A DNA stretch of 64,000 nt from Vibrio vulnificus NBRC 15645 = ATCC 27562 (lineage in GTDB: Bacteria; Pseudomonadota; Gammaproteobacteria; Enterobacterales; Vibrionaceae), in assembly GCF_002224265.1 (NCBI RefSeq), contig NZ_CP012881.1, forward strand, positions 1,798,001-1,862,000, read 5' to 3'. The position numbers and the translations under genes were made by a program. This document shows, in pieces, positions 40,474 through 48,663 of this stretch. The notes under the pieces are model-generated. The model made no database searches and had not been told where the DNA came from. It saw only the letters and a program-made list of their open reading frames with translations. How positions within the stretch are numbered: position 1 is the first letter of the stretch; each line of letters opens with the position of its first letter.

Positions 40474-41610
40474 CTAAAAACAGTATTTGCGCATTGCTTT
40501 ACTGAGCACATCAATTGTCGGGTCGATAAAGTCAAACGCCAGAAATTCATCGGGTTGGTGAGCTTGGTCGATAGAGCCCGGACCCAGTACCAGCGTGGGG
40601 CAGAGCTGCTGCAAAAATGGCGCTTCGGTACAGTAGTTCACGGTTTGTGATGGTGTACCACAGAGATCTTCGATGCCATGAATAAAGGGATGATCATGTT
40701 GGCACTCGTAACCTGGGATCGGATCGTGCAGCGGCACGATCTCAATCCGCCCCGGCCATTTTGCTTCAACCTCTTTTAGTGCCCCACGCAGCAGATTATC
40801 CAAACCGTCGAGACTAATGCCAGGAAGAGGCCTTACGTCATAATGCAATTCACAGCAACCGCAGATGCGGTTGGCACTATCGCCCCCATGAATATGACCA
40901 AGATTCAGTGTTGGAGAAGGGATAGCAAACCCTGGATTATGATACTGCTTGATTAACGTATCACGCAGTTGCATCAGCGCGAACAGTACTTCATGCATGA
41001 TCTCGATGGCATTGACCCCTAATGATGGATCAGAAGAGTGGCCCGATTTCCCTGTGACTCGCACGACATTGGCGACATGGCCTTTGTGTCCACGTACGGG
41101 TACTAAACTCGTTGGCTCACCAATGATGCAGTAGTCCGGTTTAAAAGGAGTATGTGCACTAAAGTGACGCGCACCGAGCATGGTGGTCTCTTCATCGCAC
41201 GTCGCCAGCACATAAAGGGGTTTATTTTGTCCTTTCCAATCCATGCGCTTGGCGGCTTCATAAATAAAAGCAAAAAAGCCTTTCATGTCGGCGGTGCCCA
41301 AACCATAGAACTTGTTGTCTTTCTCAGTGAGTTGGTGAGGGTCAAAGCTCCAGCGGCCTTGATCAAAAGGCACCGTATCACTGTGTCCTGCCAGCAGTAG
41401 TCCGCCCTCTCCCTGACCTTTCTGTGCCAATAAATTGTATTTACCTGGTTCGACTTCGGTTACATCCACATCAAAGCCCAACGCGGCAAACCAGTCGGAG
41501 AGCTTTTCGATCACCGCTTGGTTGCCTTGGTCCCAACTTGGGTCGCTAGAGCTGATGGATGAGGTGGAAATTAAGCCACGGTAAACATCAAGAAAACTCG
41601 GTAATTGCAT
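40474..41610 (-). CDS. argE: Acetylornithine deacetylase
   Basis: Zinc-dependent M20 peptidase-family enzyme releasing ornithine from N-acetylornithine. 378 residues. Metal and catalytic motifs [13 protein letters not shown] (His, Asp), [13 protein letters not shown] (Glu pair) and the final His in [14 protein letters not shown] are present. Divergent from argC with a shared operator region. Its presence beside an ArgHA fusion shows the linear, acetate-releasing ornithine route. Confidence 0.97.
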   Translation of the reverse strand: MQLPSFLDVYRGLISTSSISSSDPSWDQGNQAVIEKLSDWFAALGFDVDVTEVEPGKYNLLAQKGQGEGGLLLAGHSDTVPFDQGRWSFDPHQLTEKDNKFYGLGTADMKGFFAFIYEAAKRMDWKGQNKPLYVLATCDEETTMLGARHFSAHTPFKPDYCIIGEPTSLVPVRGHKGHVANVVRVTGKSGHSSDPSLGVNAIEIMHEVLFALMQLRDTLIKQYHNPGFAIPSPTLNLGHIHGGDSANRICGCCELHYDVRPLPGISLDGLDNLLRGALKEVEAKWPGRIEIVPLHDPIPGYECQHDHPFIHGIEDLCGTPSQTVNYCTEAPFLQQLCPTLVLGPGSIDQAHQPDEFLAFDFIDPTIDVLSKAMRKYCF

Positions 41611-41676
41611 AGATTATTCACTTCCCCTGTTGACAGTTGGGTAACAAAAAGGTAAAACACATATTAACTCATATTT

Positions 41677-41694
41677 AATGAATAAAAAATCAAT
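41677..41694 (+). promoter_or_regulatory. Candidate ArgR box between argE and argC
   Basis: AATGAATAAAAAATCAAT matches the 18-bp ARG box (TGAAT, four A/T, ATTCA) with one mismatch in the core half sites. A weaker TGAAT half occurs at 41714. It lies in the AT-rich divergent promoter region. Confidence 0.55.
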
Positions 41695-41757
41695 ATAAAG
41701 CAAATTTTAAATATGAATAGTCACTTTTACACTTTCTAAGTTTACGGATGTACTGAG

Positions 41758-42762
41758 ATGTTAAAAACCACAATCATAGGTGCCAGCGGTTACACAGGCG
41801 CTGAGTTGGCACTGATGGTAGAGAAACACCCTGAGCTCACGCTAGCAGGTTTGTATGTATCCGCCAATAGCAGTGATGCCGGCAAGTGTATTTCTCAACT
41901 GCATGGCAAACTCGCGGGTGTGATTGAAATGCCCGTGTTGCCGCTAACGGATCCGCTCGGGGTAGCCCAAGACTCTGATGTGATTTTTTTGGCGACGGCA
42001 CATGAAGTCAGCCATGACCTTGCTCCGCTCTTTTTGCAGCAAGGTTGTCAGGTGTTTGATCTCTCAGGTGCATTCCGTGTGAAAGGCGATGATTTCTATA
42101 CTCAGTTTTACGGTTTTGCACACCAGCACAGTGAGTGGTTGGACAAAGCGGCATATGGTTTGGCTGAGTGGAATGAAGAAGCCATTAAAGCCAGTCAATT
42201 GGTGGCGGTCGCAGGGTGTTACACCACAGCGGCACAGTTGGCGATTAAGCCGTTGTTGGCCTCTCAGTTAGTGGATACCAATCAATGGCCGGTGATTAAT
42301 GCAACCAGCGGTGTTTCTGGTGCAGGTCGCAAAGCGTCGATGACAAGCAGTTTTTGTGAAGTCAGCTTACAACCTTATGGCATTTTTAATCACAGACACC
42401 AACCGGAAATCGTTCACCATCTTGGTTGTGATGTGATCTTCACGCCTCACCTTGGCAACTTCAAACGTGGCATTTTGGCGACGATTACTATGAAGTTGCA
42501 GGATGGTGTGACGAAAGAGCAAGTCGCGCACGCTTTTGCGCAAGCCTATGACAGAAAACCTGCGGTGCGCCTTAAAGGGGATGTTGTCCCACGCATTCAG
42601 GATGTCGAATTTACCCCATTCTGCGATCTTGGCTGGAAGGTTCAAGGTCAGCACATCATTGTGATTTCGGCCATCGATAACCTATTAAAAGGGGCATCGA
42701 GCCAAGCGATGCAGTGCCTAAATATTCACTACGGTTTTTCACCACTAACAGCCTTGCTGTAA
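41758..42762 (+). CDS. argC: N-acetyl-gamma-glutamyl-phosphate reductase
   Basis: NADPH-dependent third step of ornithine synthesis. 334 residues: Rossmann [11 protein letters not shown] at 8-18, active-site Cys154 in [12 protein letters not shown], and the substrate His region FNHRHQPEI. First gene of argC-argB-argG on the plus strand. Confidence 0.98.
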   Translation: MLKTTIIGASGYTGAELALMVEKHPELTLAGLYVSANSSDAGKCISQLHGKLAGVIEMPVLPLTDPLGVAQDSDVIFLATAHEVSHDLAPLFLQQGCQVFDLSGAFRVKGDDFYTQFYGFAHQHSEWLDKAAYGLAEWNEEAIKASQLVAVAGCYTTAAQLAIKPLLASQLVDTNQWPVINATSGVSGAGRKASMTSSFCEVSLQPYGIFNHRHQPEIVHHLGCDVIFTPHLGNFKRGILATITMKLQDGVTKEQVAHAFAQAYDRKPAVRLKGDVVPRIQDVEFTPFCDLGWKVQGQHIIVISAIDNLLKGASSQAMQCLNIHYGFSPLTALL

Positions 42763-42784
42763 CGCTTTGGGTAAGGAAAAGAAG

Positions 42785-43576
42785 ATGACACAACCAAGCT
42801 TAAATCCTCTTGTAATCAAACTAGGTGGTGCGGCGCTATCGTGCAGCCAAACCTTGAGTCAACTATTTGGAGCCATCGCGAGCTATCAACAAAAAGAGCA
42901 ACGACAAATTGTGATTGTGCATGGTGGCGGTTACCTAGTGGATGAGCTGATGGAAAAGTTACAACTTCCGACAGTGAAGAAAAACGGTTTACGTGTAACA
43001 CCTTACGATCAAATTCCGCTGATTGCAGGCGCGCTCGCAGGGACTGCGAACAAATTGCTGCAAGGACAAGCGATGGCGGATGGTCTGAATGCCATTGGAT
43101 TAAGCCTTGCCGACGGTGGATTATGTCAGGTTGAAGAGTTGGATCCAGAGCTCGGAGCGGTGGGCAAAGCGACGCCAGGAGATTCAAGCCTGTTGCAAAC
43201 GATTTTGAACGCAGGCGCCTTACCGATCATCAGCTCAATTGGTTTAACAGCGCAGGGGCAGCTCATGAACGTCAACGCCGATCAAGCCGCCGTTGCAGTG
43301 GCTGGGGCATTAGACGCACAACTGGTCCTTCTGTCTGATGTGAGTGGGGTGCTTGATGGCAAAGGGCACTTAATTAAGAGCTTAAATCAACAAGAAGCCG
43401 ATGCCTTGATTGCAGGCAAAGTGATTACCGATGGCATGATTGTCAAAGTCCAAGCTGCCTTAGAAGCCGCAAACGATTTAGGGCGCGCGATAGAAGTCGC
43501 AACGTGGCGCTATCCAGAAAATCTGGAAAAACTGTTTGCCGGAGAAAGTATCGGTACCCAGTTCTTACCTGCATAA
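42785..43576 (+). CDS. argB: Acetylglutamate kinase
   Basis: Phosphorylates N-acetylglutamate. 263 residues from ATG 42785 ([18 protein letters not shown]), which follows AAGGAAAAG; an upstream TTG is less likely. Amino-acid kinase motifs [29 protein letters not shown] and [10 protein letters not shown] are present. No long N-terminal extension, so arginine feedback, if any, does not follow the hexameric class. Confidence 0.97.
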   Translation: MTQPSLNPLVIKLGGAALSCSQTLSQLFGAIASYQQKEQRQIVIVHGGGYLVDELMEKLQLPTVKKNGLRVTPYDQIPLIAGALAGTANKLLQGQAMADGLNAIGLSLADGGLCQVEELDPELGAVGKATPGDSSLLQTILNAGALPIISSIGLTAQGQLMNVNADQAAVAVAGALDAQLVLLSDVSGVLDGKGHLIKSLNQQEADALIAGKVITDGMIVKVQAALEAANDLGRAIEVATWRYPENLEKLFAGESIGTQFLPA

Positions 43577-43663
43577 CTATTTGAATGAAAAGTTAACTCA
43601 ACAAGATTAAGAAGTCGTATGGCACTGACCGCCGAGTGCAGGCCAGACAAATGGAGAATGGAA

Positions 43664-44878
43664 ATGAGCAAATTAAATGTCAATAAAGTGGTTGTCGCTT
43701 ACTCAGGCGGTTTGGATACGTCAGTGATCATTCCTTGGTTAAAAGAGAACTACGATTGTGAAGTGGTGGCCTTTGTTGCGGATGTGGGTCAAGGCGAGGA
43801 AGAGTTGGTTGGTATCGAAGAGAAAGCCAAAGCTTCAGGCGCTTCAGAATGTTATGTCGTCGATCTTAAAGAAGAATTGGTCGCTGACTACATCTACCCA
43901 ACGCTGAAAACGGGTGCCTACTACGAAGGCAAATACCTATTGGGTACGTCCATGGCGCGTCCGGTGATTGCCAAAGCACAAGTTGAAATCGCCCGTAAAG
44001 TGGGGGCAGATGCACTGTGTCACGGCTGCACCGGTAAAGGGAATGACCAAGTGCGTTTTGAAGGCGCCTTCGCCGCATTGGCCCCTGATCTGAAAGTGAT
44101 CGCACCTTGGCGTGAATGGGATCTTGTGAGTCGTGAGCAGTGTTTAGACTACTTGGCTGAGCGCAACATTCCTTGTGCTGCATCGTTGACCAAAATTTAC
44201 TCTCGTGACGCGAATGCGTGGCATATCTCTACTGAGGGTGGCGTACTAGAAAGTACCTGGAATGCACCGAATGAAGATTGCTGGGTATGGACCGTCGATC
44301 CAGAGCAAGCGCCGAATGAAGCGGAATTCGTTACCCTGCAAGTTGAAAAAGGTGAAGTGGTGGCGGTGGATGGCGAGAAAATGACACCTTACAACGCACT
44401 GGTTTACCTCAACGAAAAAGGCGCGAAGCATGGTGTTGGTCGTATCGACATCGTAGAAAACCGTCTGGTTGGCATGAAATCTCGTGGTTGTTATGAAACC
44501 CCAGGGGGCACCATCATGATGGAAGCGCTGCGTGCGGTTGAGCAGTTGGTGCTGGACAAGACGTCTTTTGAGTTCCGTGAAGAACTGGGTTTAAAAGCAT
44601 CTCACCTTGTCTATGATGGTCGCTGGTTCACACCACTGCGTAAATCGATCATGGCTGCGGCAGATGAGTTGGCACAGGATGTCAATGGTGAAGTCGTGGT
44701 GAAGCTGTATAAAGGCATGGCTACGGTGACGCAGAAGCGTTCAGACAACAGCTTGTACTCTGAAGAGTTTGCCACCTTTGGTGAAGATGAAGTGTACGAT
44801 CACAGCCATGCTGGTGGCTTTATTCGCCTGTACTCGCTCTCAAGCCGTATTCGTGCGTTGAACAACCAAAAGAAATAA
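43664..44878 (+). CDS. argG: Argininosuccinate synthase
   Basis: ATP-dependent joining of citrulline and aspartate. 404 residues from ATG 43664 ([16 protein letters not shown]). PP-loop AYSGGLDTS binds [16 protein letters not shown] and [13 protein letters not shown] are substrate motifs. The frame is open 45 bases upstream, but GGAGAATGGAA before this ATG and family length favour it. A strong terminator separates it from argH. Confidence 0.97.
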   Translation: MSKLNVNKVVVAYSGGLDTSVIIPWLKENYDCEVVAFVADVGQGEEELVGIEEKAKASGASECYVVDLKEELVADYIYPTLKTGAYYEGKYLLGTSMARPVIAKAQVEIARKVGADALCHGCTGKGNDQVRFEGAFAALAPDLKVIAPWREWDLVSREQCLDYLAERNIPCAASLTKIYSRDANAWHISTEGGVLESTWNAPNEDCWVWTVDPEQAPNEAEFVTLQVEKGEVVAVDGEKMTPYNALVYLNEKGAKHGVGRIDIVENRLVGMKSRGCYETPGGTIMMEALRAVEQLVLDKTSFEFREELGLKASHLVYDGRWFTPLRKSIMAAADELAQDVNGEVVVKLYKGMATVTQKRSDNSLYSEEFATFGEDEVYDHSHAGGFIRLYSLSSRIRALNNQKK

Positions 44879-44902
44879 ACCCGATTATTGTTTGACAATT
44901 AC

Positions 44903-44934
44903 AAGGCTCAGCAGGCATCTGCTGAGCCTTTTTG
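44903..44934 (+). terminator. Rho-independent terminator after argG
   Basis: 12-bp perfect stem AAGGCTCAGCAG / CTGCTGAGCCTT with a GCAT loop and four to five T. Confidence 0.92.
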
Positions 44935-44956
44935 TATGGAATGTTTAAAAAATAAC

Positions 44957-44995
44957 CATGAATAAATATGTAAAAATAATGAATTTATACTTTAT
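44957..44995 (+). promoter_or_regulatory. Tandem ARG boxes before argH
   Basis: Two 18-bp boxes, each opening with TGAAT plus A/T (44959 and 44980), have their centres 21 bases apart. That is the 18 + 3 spacing at which ArgR hexamers bind paired boxes. The 3' half sites are imperfect (ATGTA, ACTTT). They lie after the argG terminator, so argH has its own ArgR-controlled promoter. Confidence 0.65.
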
Positions 44996-45112
44996 TTTTT
45001 GGCGAGTTTATCGTAACGTGGGCACATAACAATACCTGCTTCCTTACCATGAATGGGTAAGGGGCGAGCAACACACTTACACCGGTTAGCAATAGTCATC
45101 AGGAGAGACGCA

Positions 45113-46987
45113 ATGGCATTATGGGGCGGAAGATTTACCCAAGCGGCAGATACCAGGTTCAAAGATTTTAACGATTCGCTTCGCTTTGATTACCGACTGG
45201 CCGAGCAAGACATTGTCGGCTCTATTGCTTGGTCTAAGGCGTTGCTGTCAGTCAATGTGCTGAGCAAAGAAGAGCAGCAAAAATTGGAGTTTGCGCTTAA
45301 CGAATTGAAACTTGAGGTGATGGAAGATCCTCATCAAATTCTTCATTCCGATGCGGAAGATATCCATTCTTGGGTCGAGCAGCAGCTCATTGGAAAAGTG
45401 GGTGACCTGGGTAAAAAGCTTCATACTGGTCGCTCGCGTAATGACCAAGTAGCCACCGACCTGAAATTATGGTGTCGCCAGCAAGGGCATCAGTTGCTGT
45501 TAGGATTGGATAAATTGCAGACGCAAATGGTGAATGTGGCGAAACAGCATCAAGCCACGGTCCTACCAGGTTATACGCATTTACAACGAGCTCAACCTGT
45601 GACGTTTGCACATTGGTGTTTGGCCTATGTGGAAATGTTTGAGCGTGACTATTCGAGATTGAGCGATGCACTGACTCGTCTTGACACCTGCCCGTTGGGA
45701 TCGGGAGCGTTAGCGGGCACCGCTTATCCGATTGATCGTGAGCAACTGGCACAGGATTTAGGGTTCCGTCGTGCGACACGCAACTCACTGGATTCGGTTT
45801 CTGATCGCGATCATGTGATGGAGTTGATGTCAGTCGCCTCGATCTCGATGTTGCATTTATCTCGTCTTGCGGAAGACATGATTTTCTACAACTCTGGCGA
45901 GTCGGGCTTTATTGAGTTAGCCGATACGGTGACCTCAGGATCGTCCTTGATGCCACAAAAGAAAAACCCTGATGCACTAGAACTGATCCGTGGCAAAACG
46001 GGGCGCGTGTATGGCTCTCTTGCGGGCATGATGATGACGGTAAAAGCCTTACCACTGGCGTACAACAAAGACATGCAAGAAGACAAAGAAGGGCTGTTCG
46101 ATGCCCTCGATACTTGGAATGATTGCATGGAGATGGCCGCGCTTTGTTTTGATGGCATTAAAGTCAATGGAGAGCGTACCCTTGAAGCGGCGAAACAAGG
46201 TTACGCCAACTCGACGGAGCTGGCCGATTACTTGGTGGCCAAAGGGATTCCATTCCGCGAAGCACACCATATTGTTGGCGTTGCGGTGGTCGGGGCCATT
46301 GCACAAGGCTGTGCGCTTGAAGAACTATCGCTTGAGCAACTGCAATCTTTCTCTCCAGTGATTGAAGCCGATGTTTACCAAATTCTGACCATTGAGTCGT
46401 GTCTTGAGAAGCGCAGTGCGTTAGGAGGGGTATCACCAAAGCAAGTGGCGTATGCGGTTGAACAAGCGGACAAGCGTCTTGCAGCACGTGATACTACGTT
46501 AGTTAAGGTACGTCCTGCGCGCATCACCGATATTGAAACCTTAGAGAGCATGGTGGCTTACTGGGCAAACTTAGGGGAAAATTTACCGCGTACACGCAGT
46601 GAGATTATCCGCGATATTGGTTTGTTTGCGGTGTCTGAACATCAAGGCTTGGTGACGGGGTGTGCATCCCTTTACATCTACGATTCTGGTTTGGCAGAGA
46701 TACGCTCTTTAGGCATCGAAGCTGGCTGGCAGAGACAAGGTCAGGGGACAGCAGTGGTTCAATATCTGATTGATAAAGCCAAAGACATGGCCATCAAAAA
46801 GCTGTTTGTGCTGACTCGTGCCCCTGAGTTCTTCCTAAAACAGAACTTCGTGCAAACCTCGAAGTCGCTGCTTCCTGAAAAAGTCTTGAAAGACTGCGAT
46901 CAATGCCCAAGACAGCATGCGTGTGACGAAGTCGCGCTCGAATTTAATTTAAGTGAGCAGATTATTTCTCAGATTAAAGTTGCATAG
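45113..46987 (+). CDS. argH: ArgHA: argininosuccinate lyase fused to N-acetylglutamate synthase
   Basis: 624 residues from ATG 45113 ([16 protein letters not shown]) after AGGAGAG. Residues 1-460 are argininosuccinate lyase with [17 protein letters not shown] and the catalytic serine loop [12 protein letters not shown] (Ser277/278). Residues 465-624 are a GNAT acetyltransferase domain with acetyl-CoA loop QRQGQGTA (540-547) and the [10 protein letters not shown] cysteine stretch. This fusion, argH(A), is described for Vibrio and Moritella; it provides the first enzyme of the pathway and the last in one chain. Arginine inhibition through the short synthase domain is likely but not visible. Confidence 0.96.
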   Translation: MALWGGRFTQAADTRFKDFNDSLRFDYRLAEQDIVGSIAWSKALLSVNVLSKEEQQKLEFALNELKLEVMEDPHQILHSDAEDIHSWVEQQLIGKVGDLGKKLHTGRSRNDQVATDLKLWCRQQGHQLLLGLDKLQTQMVNVAKQHQATVLPGYTHLQRAQPVTFAHWCLAYVEMFERDYSRLSDALTRLDTCPLGSGALAGTAYPIDREQLAQDLGFRRATRNSLDSVSDRDHVMELMSVASISMLHLSRLAEDMIFYNSGESGFIELADTVTSGSSLMPQKKNPDALELIRGKTGRVYGSLAGMMMTVKALPLAYNKDMQEDKEGLFDALDTWNDCMEMAALCFDGIKVNGERTLEAAKQGYANSTELADYLVAKGIPFREAHHIVGVAVVGAIAQGCALEELSLEQLQSFSPVIEADVYQILTIESCLEKRSALGGVSPKQVAYAVEQADKRLAARDTTLVKVRPARITDIETLESMVAYWANLGENLPRTRSEIIRDIGLFAVSEHQGLVTGCASLYIYDSGLAEIRSLGIEAGWQRQGQGTAVVQYLIDKAKDMAIKKLFVLTRAPEFFLKQNFVQTSKSLLPEKVLKDCDQCPRQHACDEVALEFNLSEQIISQIKVA

Positions 46988-47062
46988 TGTTTGATTTCAT
47001 TGGGAATTTAATTTGACTGATAAGAAAGATCAAAAAAGATCGTATTTTATGGGAACTATCAG

Positions 47063-47098
47063 AAAGCAGTGCAGTCTATAAAGTTACCACTGCTTTTT
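47063..47098 (+). terminator. First terminator after argH
   Basis: 9-bp perfect stem AAAGCAGTG / CACTGCTTT with a 16-base loop and five T. Confidence 0.75.
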
Positions 47099-47117
47099 CT
47101 TAGAAATATCTAGGAAG

Positions 47118-47151
47118 ACCCCGACACCGAGATTGGTAGCGGGGTTTTTTT
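47118..47151 (+). terminator. Second terminator after argH
   Basis: Stem ACCCCG / CGGGGT with an inner ACC / GGT pairing and seven T. In tandem with the previous one; its T tract touches the end of the convergent DUF3624 gene. Confidence 0.75.
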
Positions 47152-47422
47152 ATTTCTGCTTATCACGCTGTTTTTCACTAAGCTTGCGAGCCTGCCAAGG
47201 CAAAATCACGTACCTCATCCATAAATGCAAAAAGAGCAAAATGTTAAAAGCAAACCCAGCCACGATCAGGGCAACTGATTCGATTGAGGTGGGGTTGTCT
47301 CTAAATGCGAACCACCAAATGATCCAGCATACAACGGACAACACGGTCAATTGATCGAGGCAGCGCTGGCATCGACCCATCTTTTTCCAAAACCAGTGTT
47401 GAGAGCAATCGTTACATGACAT
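47150..47422 (-). CDS. DUF3624 family cysteine-containing membrane protein
   Basis: 90 residues. CNDC at 3-6 and CQRC near 18-21 form a zinc-ribbon-like pair at the N terminus. Two hydrophobic helices follow (about 25-41 TVLSVVCWIIWWFAF and 48-72 SVALIVAGFAFNILLFLHLW), then a basic tail KLSEKQRDKQK, so the ends are cytoplasmic. Seen mainly in Vibrio; no function known. It lies directly downstream, on the same strand, of the candidate small RNA described at 47522-47640. Confidence 0.8.
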   Translation of the reverse strand: MSCNDCSQHWFWKKMGRCQRCLDQLTVLSVVCWIIWWFAFRDNPTSIESVALIVAGFAFNILLFLHLWMRYVILPWQARKLSEKQRDKQK

Positions 47423-47521
47423 GTGGTCAATTCCATGGATAAATTGAGTAAAGTTTCATGACAAAACCTGCCGCCTATTAGGTATAGTATAAAAGTAACG
47501 TACGGAAACTTAAGTACAATA

Positions 47522-47640
47522 TGAAATAAAAACCGCTGTGAGGCGGTCGTTATTTGCTTGCGGCAAATTTCCTTTGTTCTAGCGTCGAGAATGAGATGAA
47601 GATGAAACATCTCATCATTAAACACGACGAAAATTTTTGA
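47522..47640 (-). ncRNA. Candidate small RNA divergent from oxyR (position of OxyS)
   Basis: On the minus strand three stem-loops follow one another and the last ends in a U tract. Stem 1: CGTCG (47583-47587) with CGACG (47625-47629) enclosing ATGAGATG (47591-47598) with CATCTCAT (47608-47615). Stem 2: ATTTGC (47552-47557) with GCAAAT (47563-47568). Stem 3: ACCGC (47532-47536) with GCGGT (47543-47547), leading into TTTTTATTT. No open reading frame explains a terminator here. It would be about 115 nt, starting near 47636. An OxyR-like motif at 47671-47685 is centred about 42 bases upstream of that start, as expected for OxyR activation. No sequence similarity to E. coli OxyS is apparent. Confidence 0.4.
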
Positions 47641-47666
47641 TAGTTATTAGAATCTGATGTTATGTT
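47637..47666 (+). promoter_or_regulatory. Candidate oxyR promoter
   Basis: TTGATA (47637-47642) and TATGTT (47661-47666) with an 18-base spacer, 30 bases before the oxyR start. The -35 is good and the -10 moderate. It overlaps the start of the divergent candidate RNA. Confidence 0.4.
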
Positions 47667-47670
47667 TTTG

Positions 47671-47685
47671 ATAGCTATATTCTAT
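47671..47685. promoter_or_regulatory. Candidate OxyR binding half-operator
   Basis: ATAGCTATATTCTAT keeps the outer ATAG and CTAT blocks of the OxyR motif (ATAG-N7-CTAT). The expected second element 22 bases away is only partial. It lies between oxyR and the divergent RNA, where OxyR could repress itself and activate the other strand. Confidence 0.4.
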
Positions 47686-47695
47686 TGAGGTGGGT

Positions 47696-48595
47696 ATGAA
47701 CATTCGCGATTTCGAATACCTAGTGGCTTTGGCAGAGCATAAACATTTCAGAAAAGCAGCTGAAGCGTGTTTCGTGAGTCAGCCGACACTAAGCGGACAA
47801 ATTCGTAAACTGGAAGAAGAAATAGGGACAACGCTGCTTGAGCGTAGCAGTCGCAGAGTGCTTTTTACCGATGCTGGTTTGCAACTTGTTGAGCAGGCAA
47901 AAAGCATTCTCAAAGAGGTCAAAACCTTTAAAGAGATGGCAAGTGGCCAAAGTGGGGCGATGACAGGGCCGATGCATATTGGCTTTATTCCAACGCTAGG
48001 GCCTTATTTATTGCCAAAAATTGTCCCTCAACTCAAAGAGCGTTTCCCTGAGCTGGAGCTGTTTTTGCACGAAGCGCAGACTCAGCAATTGGTTCGCCAG
48101 CTGGAAGATGGCAAGTTGGACTGTTTGGTACTGGCATCCGTTGCTGAAACGGAACCGTTTAAAGAGATTGAAGTGTATAACGAGCCATTAAGTGTTGCGG
48201 TGCCATGCCATCATGAATGGGCTGCACTCGAACAACTGGATATGTTAGAGCTCAATGGAAAAACCGTATTGGCGCTTGGGGATGGTCATTGCCTTCGCGA
48301 TCAGGCGTTAGGATTTTGTTTTGCTGCTGGTGCACGTGATGATGAACGCTTTAAAGCGACCAGCTTGGAAACCTTGCGCAATATGGTCGCTGCGGGGGCT
48401 GGGATTACCTTGCTGCCGGAGCTCTCGGTACCAAAAGAGAAGCAAAAAGATGGCGTGTGTTATATCAAAGCGGTCAATCCGGTGCCTTCTCGAACGATCG
48501 TGGTGGTTTATCGTCCAGGCTCTCCACTGCGTGCGCGTTTTGAGCAGTTGGCAGCAACCATCAAAGAACTGCTCGTCAACGGCTCAGAACAGTAA
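47696..48595 (+). CDS. oxyR: Hydrogen peroxide sensor OxyR (LysR family)
   Basis: 299 residues. N-terminal winged HTH (residues 1-60, FRKAAEACFVSQPTLSGQIRKLEEE). The effector domain holds Cys199 and Cys208 in DGHCLRDQALGFC, at exactly the E. coli numbers; these form the redox disulfide that activates it. The frame opens at a GTG two codons earlier, but ATG 47696 follows GAGGTGGG. It lies downstream of argH, as in E. coli. A strong bidirectional terminator follows. Confidence 0.97.
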   Translation: MNIRDFEYLVALAEHKHFRKAAEACFVSQPTLSGQIRKLEEEIGTTLLERSSRRVLFTDAGLQLVEQAKSILKEVKTFKEMASGQSGAMTGPMHIGFIPTLGPYLLPKIVPQLKERFPELELFLHEAQTQQLVRQLEDGKLDCLVLASVAETEPFKEIEVYNEPLSVAVPCHHEWAALEQLDMLELNGKTVLALGDGHCLRDQALGFCFAAGARDDERFKATSLETLRNMVAAGAGITLLPELSVPKEKQKDGVCYIKAVNPVPSRTIVVVYRPGSPLRARFEQLAATIKELLVNGSEQ

Positions 48596-48615
48596 TGTTT
48601 GTTGCGCCAATAAAT

Positions 48616-48647
48616 AAAAAGGTTGCCCCCAGTGGCAACCTTTTTTG
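48616..48647. terminator. Bidirectional terminator between oxyR and mrcA
   Basis: 12-bp perfect stem AAAAAGGTTGCC / GGCAACCTTTTT with a 6-base loop and T tracts on both strands. Confidence 0.92.
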
Positions 48648-48663
48648 TGTTTGATTGGCTAAC

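Noticed and set aside
47347..47625. 92-residue minus-strand open frame across the oxyR upstream region
   Set aside because: It overlaps the DUF3624 gene in another frame and the structured sRNA candidate; no ribosome site or conserved motif.
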